From: Tenebrio molitor
Taxonomy: Eukaryota > Arthropoda > Insecta > Coleoptera > Tenebrionidae
Assembly (NCBI RefSeq): GCF_963966145.1
Contig: NC_091049.1
Coordinates: forward strand, 25,978,001 to 26,042,000
Length of the DNA: 64,000 nucleotides
Direction: 5' to 3'
Position 1 is the stretch's first letter, and each line of letters begins with the position of its first letter. Position numbers and translations under genes: made by a program. Positions 46,601 to 59,243 of this stretch are shown in pieces. The notes under the pieces are model-generated. The model saw only the letters and a list, made by a program, of their open reading frames with translations. It was not told the DNA's origin and searched no databases.

Positions 46601-47194
46601 AAAAGTAATTATTTTACACAAGTTTAGGTAGTTTTTGTTTAATATGCAAAGATATTTGGATTTAATCTAACTCACTTGCGTTTGCGACACAGGTACGGAT
46701 TCGTGAGATTGTTAAATGCGTCGCGATGTGTACGTAATGTACCTAATTAATGACTTAATGAGTTATATGGGATCACCTCTTTGCCACAGAAGGTGACACA
46801 AGAAAAAATAAATTTAATAAAATAAGTAATTCTATAATTGAGAATTACTATTCATCGGGTGTACCACAGGGTAGTCTACGTCTTGCGGCGTTAACATCAT
46901 AAGCACCTCTTGGTGAAGTCTCACGAACATGGTGCAAATGTACTCTTGCACTAATTCATTAGTGCTTAAGCCTTCCTCAGTGTGAGCTTAAAATGAGAAA
47001 ATGTTTTCTCAGCAGAAATCACGGCTTCATTTTCGTTAACTTTTATTATAACTTGTAATTTGTACTCACGCATATACAGAATCGCTAAAGACTATGGATA
47101 TAGCTAAATATTTTTAGAACGCTCGTTGAAAGTTGACGCACAATTAAAATCTGAGATTTTTTTCAATTTTCTGTCATTTATTTTGAAGATACAA
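46601..47194. other. Intergenic part of the repeated unit, left of the LINE
   Basis: No gene is seen. It matches 31358-32410 with deletions (for example the 31430-31780 segment is missing here). It ends at the target-site copy of the LINE. Confidence 0.5.
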
Positions 47195-47210
47195 AGCTAA
47201 CTTGATTTTT
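47195..47210 (+). repeat. Target-site duplication of the LINE, left copy
   Basis: AGCTAACTTGATTTTT, repeated exactly at 49857-49872. The sister unit has it once, near 32410. Confidence 0.85.
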
Positions 47211-49856
47211 GAATGAAATTTTGATGAAATAGAAGAATTTAAGGTGGGAGAAAGAGTGGAGTCGGATCATATGCCATTGGAAGTGAGGACAAAAGGAAGA
47301 GAACAAGAGAGAGGAAGTATGAAGGATGTTAAAAGAAAAATTGTGAAGAATATTTGGACGGAAGAAGGAAAAGAAAAGTATAGAGCAAGACTTAGGGAGG
47401 CAAAATACGAAGAAGAAGAAATAAACGAAAAAGTGAGGGAGCTGAACGAGAACGTAAAAAATGCAACAAAAAAAAAAGAGATAGAGAGAAGAGAGAATAT
47501 GGGGCTGTGGAAAAACGAGTGGTGGGATAAAGAATGCAGGGAAGGGAAGCAAGCAGCAAGAAAGAAACTAAGAAATTGGAAAAAAGAAAAAGCAACGAAG
47601 GAAGAGTACAAGAGAGCACGCAAGAGGTACAAATTAGGATGCAAAGAGAAGAAGAAAAAGAAACGGATGGAAGAAGAACTGAAGATGAAATGAAGATGGA
47701 AGAAGAGTTGTGGAGATACATAAATAGGGAAAGAAAGAAAAAAGGAGAAATATGTGAGTGATAGAATTACTATGGAGGAATGGAGAAAGTACTTCAGTGA
47801 GCTGTTGGGGGGGTGATGAAAACAGACAAGAAAAGGAAAAGAGACAGAGTGGGAGAAATAGAAGAGATAACAAGAGAAGAATTAGAGCGACAACTCAGAA
47901 AACTGGAAAGGAAAAAGGCACCGGGGATGGACGGTATACAGAACGAATCATGGATATATGGAACTGAAAGGGAAGTTGATAGGTTGTTAGAGATAATGAA
48001 TGGAGTGTGGAAGGGAGAGGGCTTCCCCCAGGAGTGGAAGGAGGGGATAATATGCCCCATATATAAGAAAGGAGAAAAGGATACAGCCAGCAATTACAGG
48101 GGGATCACGCTACTTAATACGGCATATAAGGTATACGCGATGATTGTGGAAGAGAGACTGATGAAGGAAATGAATCAGCGGGGTGTGTTACCAGACGGGC
48201 AGGCGGGATTTAGGAAAGGTAGAGGGACTATGGACAATGTATATATCTTGAATCATATAATAGGAAATGAGATAAAAAAGAGGGGTAGCAAGATATGTGC
48301 ATTTTTTGTAGACCTGAAGGCGGCTTTTGATAATGTGGAAAGAGACTTACTGTGGGAATACTTGAGAAAGAAAGGGATAAATGAGCAGCTGGTAACAAAA
48401 ATAGAAGAGATATATGAAGAGACGATAAGCAGAGTGAGAGTGGATGGAAGAGTGAGTGAATGTTTCAAGACGTATAAGGGAGTAAGACAAGGTTGCCCAC
48501 TAAGCCCCAGCCTGTTTGCAGCGTTTATTGGAGATATAGAGGAGATGTTCAGGAAGGGGCAGGCAGGGGGGGTTGTGGTTGGCATACGCGGATGATTTGG
48601 TGGTGCTAGCGAGAGAGGAGAAAGGTATGAAAGAAATGTTGGGAAACATGGAGAAATATATGAGGAGGAAAAAGTTGACGGTGAATGTAGAGAAATCCAA
48701 GATGATGGTGTTTAGAAAGGGGGGTGGTAGGAGAAAAATAAATGAGTGGAGATGGGAAAAAGATAAAATTGAAGAAGTGAAAGAATTTAAGTATTTAGGT
48801 TATGTGATGAATGAAAGAAACACAGCAGCAGCACATGTGAGAGAGTTAGTGAAAAAAGCAAATAAGATAATAGGAGCGGTATGGGGGATAGGAGAGAGAA
48901 AATTTGGACATGACTTTAGAAGGAGAATAATGATGTTTGATAGTCTGGTGAAAAGCGTGATGATGTATGGAACGGAAATATGGGGATGGAGAGAGCAAGA
49001 AGGGTTGGAAGGGGTGCAAGGAAAATATTTGAAATGGGTGCTAGGAGTAGATAGAGAGACACCGGGATATATAGTGATGGAGGAAACAAAAAGGGATGGA
49101 ATAAGAATAGAAGCAGGAAAGAGAGCAATAAGATTTGAGGAGAGAGTGATAGAGAGAGGAGAGTGTAGAATTTTGCAAGAGTGTCTGAAAGAAAAAAGAA
49201 AAGAATTAGGAAAAGGGGTATGGAAAGAGAGGGAGGCATATTTCGAAAGAAATGGGTATGCAGGAGCGGAGATAGAAAGAATGCGAGAGGGAGGCAGAGC
49301 AATGACAGATGAATTGGTGCAGAGAGACAGAGATGTGCAAGTGCAGGAAAGAAGAACGAGAATTAGGGAATCTAGGTACAATGGAAAGTATGAAAAAATA
49401 ATAACGGAAGAACTACCAAAGTACCTAAGAAGAGAGAGTAGAAAGGAGAGAGTGATAATAGCAAGATTTAGGTGTGGAAATGAGGAGAGAGAGAATAAAT
49501 ATTGGAATGAGGATAGGATTAGAGTGTGCAGGATGTGTGGAGAAAAAAAGGAGACGATAGAGCATTTGTTGAATGAATGCGTAGAATTGAGAGAGAGAGA
49601 GATGAGAGCAGAGAAGAAATGTTGAATGAGGATGGAAGAGGGATCGAATGGATGAAGAATATTGAGTGGAGAAGAAGGACAATATGTGGGGAGGGACAAT
49701 TGCTAATTTGTTAATTGGTTATTGATTTGAAATCACTGTTTTATTTATTTAGTTAGATTAGTTTTTAGTTATTATATATTATATTAAGTTAGTGGAAATG
49801 TATTTTAAATCGGATTACTTTGTAAAACTGTATAGGTACCAAATATACATACATAC
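47211..49856 (+). mobile_element. 5'-truncated non-LTR retrotransposon (LINE), 2.65 kb
   Basis: It is flanked by a perfect 16-bp target-site duplication and ends in a short simple-repeat tail (ATACATACATAC). It is strongly purine-rich on the + strand, unlike the surrounding DNA. The 5' truncation leaves only the end of the endonuclease domain. The clade cannot be fixed by eye. Confidence 0.9.
47222..49625 (+). pseudogene. LINE ORF2 remnant: endonuclease end, reverse transcriptase, zinc knuckle
   Basis: It starts within the endonuclease (SDHMPL, the last catalytic motif). A Lys/Glu-rich linker follows, with frame breaks between about 47690 and 47815. The reverse transcriptase starts in a new frame (47813-48595): KKAPGMDGI, FFVDLKAAFDNV with the first catalytic Asp, and RQGCPLSPSLF. 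A frameshift near the G run at about 48566 moves the YADD motif to another frame (LAYADDLVVL, 48573-49625). That frame ends with a CCHC knuckle (CRMCGEKKETIEH, then Cys) before the stop. At least two frame breaks mean it is inactive. Confidence 0.85.
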
Positions 49857-49872
49857 AGCTAACTTGATTTTT
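49857..49872 (+). repeat. Target-site duplication of the LINE, right copy
   Basis: Identical to 47195-47210. The repeated-unit sequence continues directly after it. Confidence 0.85.
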
Positions 49873-50797
49873 TTTTAAATGGCATGGTGGTCAAATGTAA
49901 TATTTTTAAAATGAGTATTTTTTGTGAATTCAGTGATTATCGAATTGATAAAGTTTGAAAAAATATAAAAATCAATTAGCCTTGGAAATGATGTCTTTAG
50001 CTATCATTAGTTCTTTGCCAGCTGTACTTTGACCAAAGAATAAATAAAGGTTAATAATAAGTGTACAAATAAGACATTTAACTGAAGCACGATATATTGT
50101 AATAAAAATCATAAAAAGTTTAAACGCGAATTACATAATTTTTATGCTAAAAATATTTTCAAAATGGTGGCAATGTGGGCATGTGCTGCATCACTGAATT
50201 CACAAAAAATACTCTTCAAAAGTATTAAATCTGACTCTCCGTACAATTAAAAAAAAAACAAGTTAGCCTTGTATCTTTAAAATAAATGACTTTAGAAAAT
50301 TGAAAAAAGCTAAGATGATAGAACTCAAACATTTCTAACTGTGTGCCAAATATCAACGAGGTCTGTTAAATCGTTCTGAAAATATTTAGTTGTACCCATA
50401 TTTTTTAGCGACCCTGTACATATTTGGCAATAACAACATCTAAAATTAATAGGACATGGCACGTGAAGAATTTTTATTCATTTGAAGAGGACTTAAGATT
50501 GGCAAGTTTTGAATTTATTGGTTGGAAAACTACAGAAAATTGCATAAACATGTATGACGACTCAAAAAGTGCAGACAACCTTGTTTATTTGATTTCTTAA
50601 ATTTATGCCCTCCTTTCACTCACTTCGCCATATAAATTAAGCCAAAAAGCAGAATTCGAGGAGTTTAGTTTTGTTTTACACAGGGTAAGTGGCCAATCCA
50701 TTCTTTGAATTATTTGTTGTTTTTAACATTTAATGACTACCTTAACAATTTTGTATCTGCTTTTGATTGTCTAAATTTACAAAATAGTATTTTTATA
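49873..50797. other. Intergenic part of the repeated unit, right of the LINE
   Basis: No gene is seen. It matches 32425-33740 apart from the unit-3 insertion at 33070-33490. Confidence 0.5.
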
Positions 50798-52263
50798 CAG
50801 AGTGTCTATAAAAGAACATGTATCAAGAGTCCTGTGCAACTCGAATATACAGGCTGTCCTAGAGTTGTGAAAGAGCTCCATAACTTGTTTGTTATTAAAG
50901 ATAACATTTTTTTTTTCTAAATGATAGCTACGCTTCTACTGCACATTCGGAAAATATTGCGGTATATATACAGGTGTCCCAATATTATAAAAACACTAAC
51001 GTTTTTAAATGGAACCTACCCAGTTTGATTTCATTTTTGGATTCTATGCTAAATTGCGAATCAAATCTACACAGGTCGTTTTTACTTATCTGCCATCCTT
51101 TTTGATCAGTGGCGCTTATTTTTTACCCGAATTCCGAATTGCAGGGGCCTTTCGAAAATTCGTACCTTCCAAATAGTTGCACAAAAATTAAAATAATTGT
51201 CGAATATGCCTACTGCGATTTTTTAAATATAACAAATTAAAAATGTCAAAAACTCATTTTTTCCAAATGGCACCCTGAATTTATTATTGCACTGGTCGAA
51301 AGCTTTTTTGACAAACTTTCTAACGATATAGGGTTTGTATAGTCGAATGTGAAGATCTAGGGTGCTATCTTAAAATCACTAAAATAATTGAATGTTTAAT
51401 TGTTAAGCACTGTTTTGTTGGTTGATTCGTCTTTATGGAGTGACCATATTGTATGATTGATTATCTTTTGTTAGGCCTAGTAGATTTTTTTATTGTCGAA
51501 TTTTTGAAGGGACCTCTGCAATTCGAAAAATTCTTGTAAAAAAAGCGCCACTGATCAAAAACAATGGCAGATAAGTAAAAAAGAACCTGTATAAATTTGA
51601 TTCATAATTTAGCATAGAACAGCAATTTGAATTCTTATTCTTATGAAACCGGCAGGTAAATGCAGCTTTGTTTTTGTATTATTTCTGTTCATGAACAATA
51701 TTTAAATTCGGCACTGGTCGACTGATAGTTTCTAATTAAATTTTCGCTTCTATAGTAAAAACACCAAAATTAAGTTTTTTAAATGTCTGGCTTTAATTTT
51801 GTTCAACATTAAAAGCGTAAAAACTGCCGAGGCGCGTCAAAATCTCGTTTACAACGAAGCCTGTGATCGCTGGGGCTCTGATTTCTCCGCCCAAGAATCG
51901 TCTGGTGAAACGTTTCGTTGTCATAGCAACGCAACTCTAGGCTGCATTGACGCGGTATACGCAATCGCGGGTTCCGTGCTGGCCGCCCTCGCCTAAGAAA
52001 GAAGAATGAAACTTACCGCTGATAAGTTCGGTTACTGCAACCTTTGCATACGATAAATTTATATTGATATAAAATAAATAAATCAACTAATTCAATAGGT
52101 ATCTTCAATAAAAAATTGAACACATTTCATTTTTTTTTTTTAATTTACCTAAAAGAAATAATATTTTTTTCTTGTTTCTTTATAAATTTCTGGGGAGGCG
52201 CCGCTCCAGAGCCCACCCTTACCAGCCGCCACTCTTGATATATGTTCTTTTATCGACACTTTG
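50798..52263. mobile_element. TA-flanked TIR element upstream of copy 4
   Basis: It starts CAGAGTGTCTATAAAAGAAC and ends with the inverse (GTTCTTTTATCGACACTTTG), with TA on both sides. It sits at the same site as 33743-35669. It carries large inner inverted arms (about 51040-51170 against 51490-51625). The part between them (51205-51390) is inverted relative to the element upstream of copy 3 (34260-34440). The FNIKSVKTAEARQNLVYNEA frame recurs at 51799-51996. Confidence 0.65.
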
Positions 52264-52661
52264 TACATTTATGACAATTCTGATGCAAAATATTATGAAT
52301 AATTTACTTACAAAATTAAATACAGGATGTCGTTAACACTATATTTCCATCTTCGCTGTGTCTTGGTGGGACCTTTCACCATATTTTTTACTGAACAAGT
52401 TTTCTACCAGTCCCACGCCATAGTATACAGATGAAGCTTTAGGGAATTCTTCATGATATATCAATTATATCATTTTTTTAATTAACTTTCTTGCGAATAT
52501 TTGTTTTAGCTATACTCCTTAATTAAGTATTTTATACACGTACTCGTACATATTTTACGCCATTTAATAATAACTTTTGTATCTTACTTGGTAAGAAGTT
52601 CTCAATTTGCTTTCCAAAGATTTTAACAGTTTTGTCAGACAAGTATCGAGCTATGCTACAG
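52264..52661 (+). other. 5' flank of copy 4
   Basis: It is shared with the other copies but has lost part of the segment present at 35740-35900. The acceptor-like TTGTCAG is at 52632-52638. Confidence 0.5.
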
Positions 52662-55600
52662 ATGGACGCCAGATCCAACGAACCCGGTTTCGAGTACAGC
52701 CGATGGCTCTCTTCCGCCCCTCCGGGCGAAGAAGTGGTCATTTCCGGCATGTCCGGTCGCCTTCCGGATTCCAGAAACATCCACGAATTTCGCGACAACC
52801 TCTTCAGTAAAACAGACATGGTGAACGATGACGACCGACGCTGGAAATTGGACCACTTGGAGGTTCCCCAAAGCAGTGCTAAAATCCACAACATCAACCA
52901 CTTAGATGCCGGATACTTCGGGGTGCACCACCGCCAGGCAAACATCATGGACCCCATGATGCGGGTTTTATTAGAGACGGCGGTGGAGGCGATCATTGAC
53001 GCCGGAATGAATCCCTCGGAGGTGGAAGGTTCGAGGACCGGAGTCTTCACGGGTATGTGTTGGTCGGACATGGAGAACAGCATCCTGACGAGTGTTACAG
53101 AACCGCAGAAATTTGGGATTACAGGGTAGATCTCGACGGCGGTACTGCCGGGGTACTGAATCGGTGTGTTTTAGGTACTTGAGGTCTCTGAACGCGCACA
53201 GGGTGAGCTACTTTTTGAAACTGAAAGGTCCGGCGTGCATCGTCGACACAGCTTGCAGTAGTTCCCTGAACGCTTTGGATTTGGCGTTTAAAGCCATCAG
53301 GAGTGGACAATGCGACAACGCTATAGTCAGCGGCAGCAATCTCAACCTACATCCAGGCAACACTCTTCAGTTCTTCCGGTACTGCCACCTGCACACGTTA
53401 ATAAACGCTTTCTCATGTTGGCTTTCTCTTCAGATTAGGACTGCTGAGCCAGGAGGGCGTCTGTCGCGTGTTCGACCAAGACGCTAGCGGCTACGTCAAA
53501 GGCGAGGCCATTGCGAGTATCTTTCTCCAAAAAGCGAAGAACGCGCGCCGGATCTACGCCCAAATCATCAACACCAAAGCCAATTCTGATGGCTTCAAAG
53601 AACAAGGCATCACTTTCCCTTCTACTCTAGAGCAGAAGCAACTCATGACGGAAATCTACGACGAGAGCGGGATCAACCCTTCCGAACTCAGCTTCTTAGA
53701 GGCGCACGGGACTGGTACGCAAGTCGGAGATCCCCAAGAAGTCGAAGCGATCGATGACGCATTGGCCAGAAAACGCCACAAACCTCTCTTGGTCGGATCT
53801 GTAAAATCGAACATGGGCCTCACAGAACCAGCTTCTGGAGTTTGTTCCATCATCAAAGTGTTGATAGCGATGGAAACTGGGTTGATTGCTCCTAATATCA
53901 ACCTGAAACAGATCAAGGCGGGCTTGGAGGGGTTCGAACAAGGTAGAATGAAGGTGGTACTCGATTTAACAGAGTTAGAAGGCGACGAGGCTATCGTGGG
54001 AGTCAACAATTTTGGTTTCGGAGGTAATAACTGTCACACGATGCTCAAAAGATTCACAAACAAGAAAGTCGACGGAGGAATACCCAAGGATGACGTTCCC
54101 AGGTTGGTCTGCGTTAGTGGGCGCACAGAAGAAGCAGTTTTGTCTCTGCTGAATGATGTTAACTGTAGAAAACTTGACGCCAAACACGTGGGTCTATTCC
54201 ATCAAATTTTCAAAACAAATTTTTACAATCATATTTATCGAGGCTTCACAATAGCTTCGAAGAATGGTCCTCTCAGGACCTCCTCGAAATTCTTTTCATT
54301 TCAACACAAACCTCTTTACTTATATTTCGGCCAATTCGAAGGCTCCTTCAAGTTTCTTGGTTCCTGTCTTATGCATTTTCCAATCTTCAAGAATACAATC
54401 TCCAAGTAAGTCTGTCATCTTTGTTCGAAGATTCAGTCTAGTCTATGTTATTTAAAGAATTGGTAATATCTTGGCAACCAAAAACGTCAACATCTTGGAC
54501 ACGATTTTAAAGGATGAAATCCAAGAAGACAACATCCTCGGTGCCATCGCCGTGCAAGCCGGACTCGTGGACGTCTTGAAATCTTTAGAACTGATCCCAA
54601 CCGCAGTGTATGGCGACTCTTGGGGCAAGATAGTTCGCGCTTACTATTACGACCTCATCACCATAGAAGAAACGGCATTGACAGCCTACAAGATCAGTCA
54701 ATAACCCTCGAACGTCCATTTCGACGGCATCGCCAAATTCAATAGTTTGCTTAAATCGGTTCCCAAAGACAAGACCGATACTTTAGTAAAACCCCGAATT
54801 TGCCAATTCTACAGTTGCGTGGCCACTCATTGAGTGACGAAATATTGTTCAAAATGCCAAAAAAATCGTTAGTCTTGAATGTTTCCGACCAAAAATTAGA
54901 CAACACAAACGTGTTGCTTTTGGAAGGCAACCTCGTCAACTTTTTGGAGAAATATGAATTCGTCCCGAATCAGGAGTGGCTCGATTTGACCCAGCTGATG
55001 AGAGTCAACATTCAAATCATCCTCGAGAATAGTCTAGAAACTCAATTCAAAGCAGTTGAACTTCTGGAAGGTTCAGATGAAATTCTATCGCCTCTGGTTT
55101 GCAAAATGCTAGACGACGTCCCTGTCGTCACGCCTGATCTGACAGTCTCCACCAAAACTGACTTGGACCCGATTACTGGTGTCAAAATCGAACAATTCGT
55201 TCTAACTCCTGAGAGCAACTTGCTTTTGATCGTCGCTACTAAACTTCTAAAAATCCCACTTTATTAAAACAGTTCCTGAACTCTCTTCAACCTAAAGGTT
55301 TTGTCTTGACTAGAGAAGAAGTCGAATTTGAGATCTCTGATTTGGACCATATCAAAATTGTCACCGAGTACCAAACGGCCAAAGAAAAATTGATCCTTTT
55401 TAAGAAGTCTGAAGAAAAAATTGAGACGAAATTTGTCGAGGTTTTATCGAACAACTCCGAGTGGTTGTCTCAGTTGCAAAACTTTGTAAAATCTGTAGCG
55501 AATGTCGTGGTTTACGGTCAAAAGCGCGTATCTGACGGCTTGATAGGATTGGTCAACTGTCTCAGGAGGGAGCCGGGGGGACACAAGGTTAAGTGTTTCC

Positions 55601-58600
55601 TCATGATGGACGAGGTGCCAGATTTCGACCCTCGACTACCTTTCTATGGAGATCAATTGAGAAAAAATCTCGCCATAAACATTTACAAGTCGGGCAAATG
55701 GGGGACTTACAGACACTTGCTGTTGGAAGAGTTACAAGAAGTGGAATGTGAGCATTGTTTCGGAGACGTTTCAGCAAAGGGAGACTTGTCGAGCATGAGA
55801 TGGTTGGAAGGGCAGCCCATTGACGAGTCCCGACTCCCCGAAACTAAAGTCCTCATCTATGTCAGTGCAGTTTATTTTATTTGACGATGATGACTTCGCA
55901 TTACCTTGCAGAATTACTACTCCGCTCTCAACTTCAGGGATATTATGCTGGCGTCGGGTCGCATCAGCGCGGAGGCCATCACCAGCGACCGCATCGAACA
56001 AGAGTGTCTTATAGGTATCGAGTTCGCCGGATTAGATTCGAAGTAAGTTTCCAAGCAGGTATCGCACGTTTCTACGATTTCTCGATTTAAGTGGACGCCG
56101 AGTCATGGGAATGATTGACAATCGTGCGATAGCAACTCACGTCAGAGGTGATTCCCGGTTTTTGTGGGTGGTACCCGGCTCGTGGAGCTTGGAAGAAGCA
56201 GCCACCATTCCCGTTGTCTATTCCACAGTGATGTACGCTTTGCTTTTGGTGAAACTCTCACACTAAAAATATTCCTTTTAACCCACTTGAGTCACAGGCG
56301 GTAGATCTCAAACCCAAGAGTACCGTCTCCACTCCGCTACAGGGGGAATCGGTCTCGCGGCATTGAACGTCTGTCTCCACCACCAGTTCGAAATTTATGT
56401 CACAGTCGGGACTCAAGACAAACGAGACTATCTTCGAAAGAACTACCCCCAGATTCCTGAAAGTCACATCGGCAACTCTCGCGATACCTCTTTCGAGGAA
56501 ATGATCAAAACCGGTACCAACGAGCGCGGTGTTGATGCTGTGTTGAATTCTTTGAGCGAAGATAAACTTAGAGCATCGGTGAGATGCTTGGCGCGCGGCG
56601 GACATTTCTTAGAAATTGGAAAGTTCGACCTTGCGAACAACTCGAGTCTCAGTCTTCTCTTGTTGGAACGAGGAGCAAGCTATCACGGAATCATGTTGGA
56701 CCAGATTTTCAAAAACTCGGCGGAATTAAAAGTGAAACTTGTCGACACTTTGTACAAAGGTATTCATTATGGGTACGTTAAGCCCTTACCGAGGGTCGTG
56801 TTTGGCAGAGACGAACTGGTGAAGGAGTTCAAATACATGACCACTGGGACGCACATTGGAAAGGTGTTGGTGAAAGTGAGGAACGAAGGAGATGTGCGAG
56901 GTGTTGGACCCAAAAGGTTATTCCCGGCGCTTCCGAGGTGAGTACTGTAATAGAAGAGATCCACACACATTTTGAGACTCACCTTTGGTACTAATTAGTG
57001 TAATTGCATTGAAGATTCACCTGTGATTTGACCAAGTCGTACGTCATCATTGGGGGGTTGGGAGGAGTCGGTTTGGAATTGGCCGATTGGCTGATCTTGA
57101 GAGACGCCCGAAAATTGGTCCTGGTCTCCAGATCGGGAGTACAAACAGGGTACCAAGCCCAAAGAATAAGGTAAGTTTGTTATTGCGAGAATCTTCATTA
57201 ACCCCCTCCAGACTTTGGAGGTCTTACGGTGTTGAGGTTGAAATTTCGACGAGAGACGTCACAACCAAGCAAGGTTGTCTGGACTTGATCCGCGAAGCTA
57301 CCGAACTGGGACCCATCGACGCCATCTTCAATCTAGCTGTTGTTCTTAAAGATGCGCTCTTGGAGGACCAAACCGAAGAGACTTTCCGCCTATCTTTGGC
57401 TCCTAAAGCTCGAACCACCATCTACCTGGATCAAATAACTCGCGAGATCTGTCCACATTTGAGGTGACTACTGAGTACTGAGCTTCCCAGGTAGTTATTA
57501 TTTGCTTTAGGTATTTCGTCATCTTCTCTTCGGTTTCTTGCGGTCGCGGCAACGCCGGTCAGACCAACTACGGCATGGCCAACTCGATCATGGAAAGGAT
57601 CTGTGAGAAAAGAAAACACGACGGATTTCCAGCTTTGGCGATCCAGTGGGGCGCCATCGGAGACGTGCGTTTAAACCAATCGGACGTGAGCATTTTTGAC
57701 TGTTGTTGTTCAAGGTGGGACTTGTTGCCAAGATGCAGAAGGAGAACAAGGAACTGGTGATCGGTGGTACTCTCCAACAGAAGATCTCGAATTGTCTGGA
57801 AGTGTTGGATAGGTTCTTGAAGCAAGACAATCCCATTGTTTCCAGCATGTTAGTCGCAGAAAAGCGCAACAGGAGTCACGGTGCAACTAGCGCTGTGGAA
57901 GCTGTTGCCAACGTCTTGGGCATCAAGGACATCAAGACCGTGAGCCAACATGCGACGTTGGCCGAGCTGGGGATGGACTCGATGATGGGCACTGAAATCA
58001 TTCAACTTTTGGAGAAGGAGTTCGAGATTTACATCACCGCCAGAGACGTCAGGAGCTTGAGTTTTGCCAAGTACAAAATTGAAACTTGTGGTCCCTACAC
58101 TTGACCCTACTGACATTCAAGGTTGACGGAGATCGAGTCAGAAAAGAGGAACGTTGGGGAAGAGAAGAGTTTGAACAAGACGCAACAAGGCACCAACTTG
58201 CTGATCCAGTTCATACCGGACAAACAAGCCGATCGCAGACCGATTGTAAAACTCTCTTGTGAAGGCCAAGACAATGAGGGACAAACGGTTCTAGTCTTTC
58301 CGGGAATTGAGGGAGTCTTTACGCATCTTGACGCCCTCGTAAAAAGTCTTCAAGCTCGAGTTTTGGGAGTGCAGTACAGCTATCAGGAGCCCGAAATTTC
58401 AGTAGAGGAAATTGCAAAAACAAGCCTTCCAGTTAGTTGTGGTATTTTATTTGATAATTATGAACATTCATTTTTTAGCACATCGAGGAAAATATATCCA
58501 AAGATGAATCGTTGACTTTAATCGGCTACTCTTTCGAAGTTTCAGTCTGTCTAGAAGTTCTTAGTTTGTTAGAGAATAGAGGTTATAGTGGCAAAGTGAT

Positions 58601-59144
58601 TTCAATCGATGGTTCACCGACATATCTGCGGTCGAGTATGTTAAATTATGTTCCGGGCGACACCGAAGCCGAGTTCCAAACCAATCTCGTGTACAAAATT
58701 TTGGCGGTGTTAATACCGGTGGATTTGCTGGCCCCGTACAAGGTATCACTGTCGAGCTCTTAGTTTCCGGTCTAAATATTGTTGTTTCAGGAAAAGTTTT
58801 TGAAGTGTTCTGATTTGAACGAGAGGTGCGATCTAGCCTTGACGTTAATACCTTCGGAGGTTGTCAATCGACAAAAACTGGATAAACAAGCTGTGGTCGC
58901 GCTCTATAACCGGTCCAAAGCCACCTTAAATTACGAGTTTTGCCACGACAAAATTCGTTCGAAGGCTTACTTGTTCAAGGCCAAGTATCCCATAGTTAAT
59001 GAAGACGAAGATTACCATTTGTCGATGGTTTTCGAGCATTCCGTACAAGTTGCCACGGTCGATGGCGATCATGTTACCATATTGAAACAACCGGAGCTAA
59101 TTAAAGACATCAATAAATTAATAGCATGTGTGGATGATATCTAG
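52662..59144 (+). pseudogene. Fatty acid synthase-like copy 4, inactivated, DH region deleted
   Basis: It is collinear with copies 1-3 outside the lesions. Recognisable exons: 52662-53125, 53175-53378, 53434-54405, 54458 into a 4/8 fusion ending 55860, 55912-56042, 56092-56248, 56298-56937, 57015-57170, 57212-57463, 57511-57664, 57715-58070, 58122-58431, 58479-58742, 58791-59144. Lesions: TAA at 54702-54704 in the MAT region; 1-bp loss near 54766; 1131 bp missing at 54942-54949 relative to copy 2 (exons 5-7 and the exon edges, including all of DH); 1-bp loss near 55250; 4-bp loss near 56327 just before the ER nucleotide-binding loop. The second KS His is Leu (KSNMGLTEP) and the TE elbow is GYSFE. 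All remaining exon lengths and splice sites are preserved, so inactivation is recent. A transcript could still give a KS-MAT fragment. Confidence 0.9.
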
Positions 59145-59224
59145 AGCTTAAGATTTCACTTACGTCAATTATATTTATACATATTAACAAAATGTCTTCA
59201 ATAGAAGCATTTAAAATGATTGAG

Positions 59225-59243
59225 AATAAATATCCAAATAAAT
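59225..59243 (+). terminator. Polyadenylation signals of copy 4
   Basis: AATAAA at 59225-59230 and another about 12 nt later. The 3' UTR resembles copy 1 and keeps the segment that copies 2 and 3 have lost. Confidence 0.45.

Noticed and set aside
47178..49699. Long minus-strand open frames rich in Phe, Ser and Leu
   Set aside because: They are shadows of the purine-rich LINE on the + strand and have no domain.
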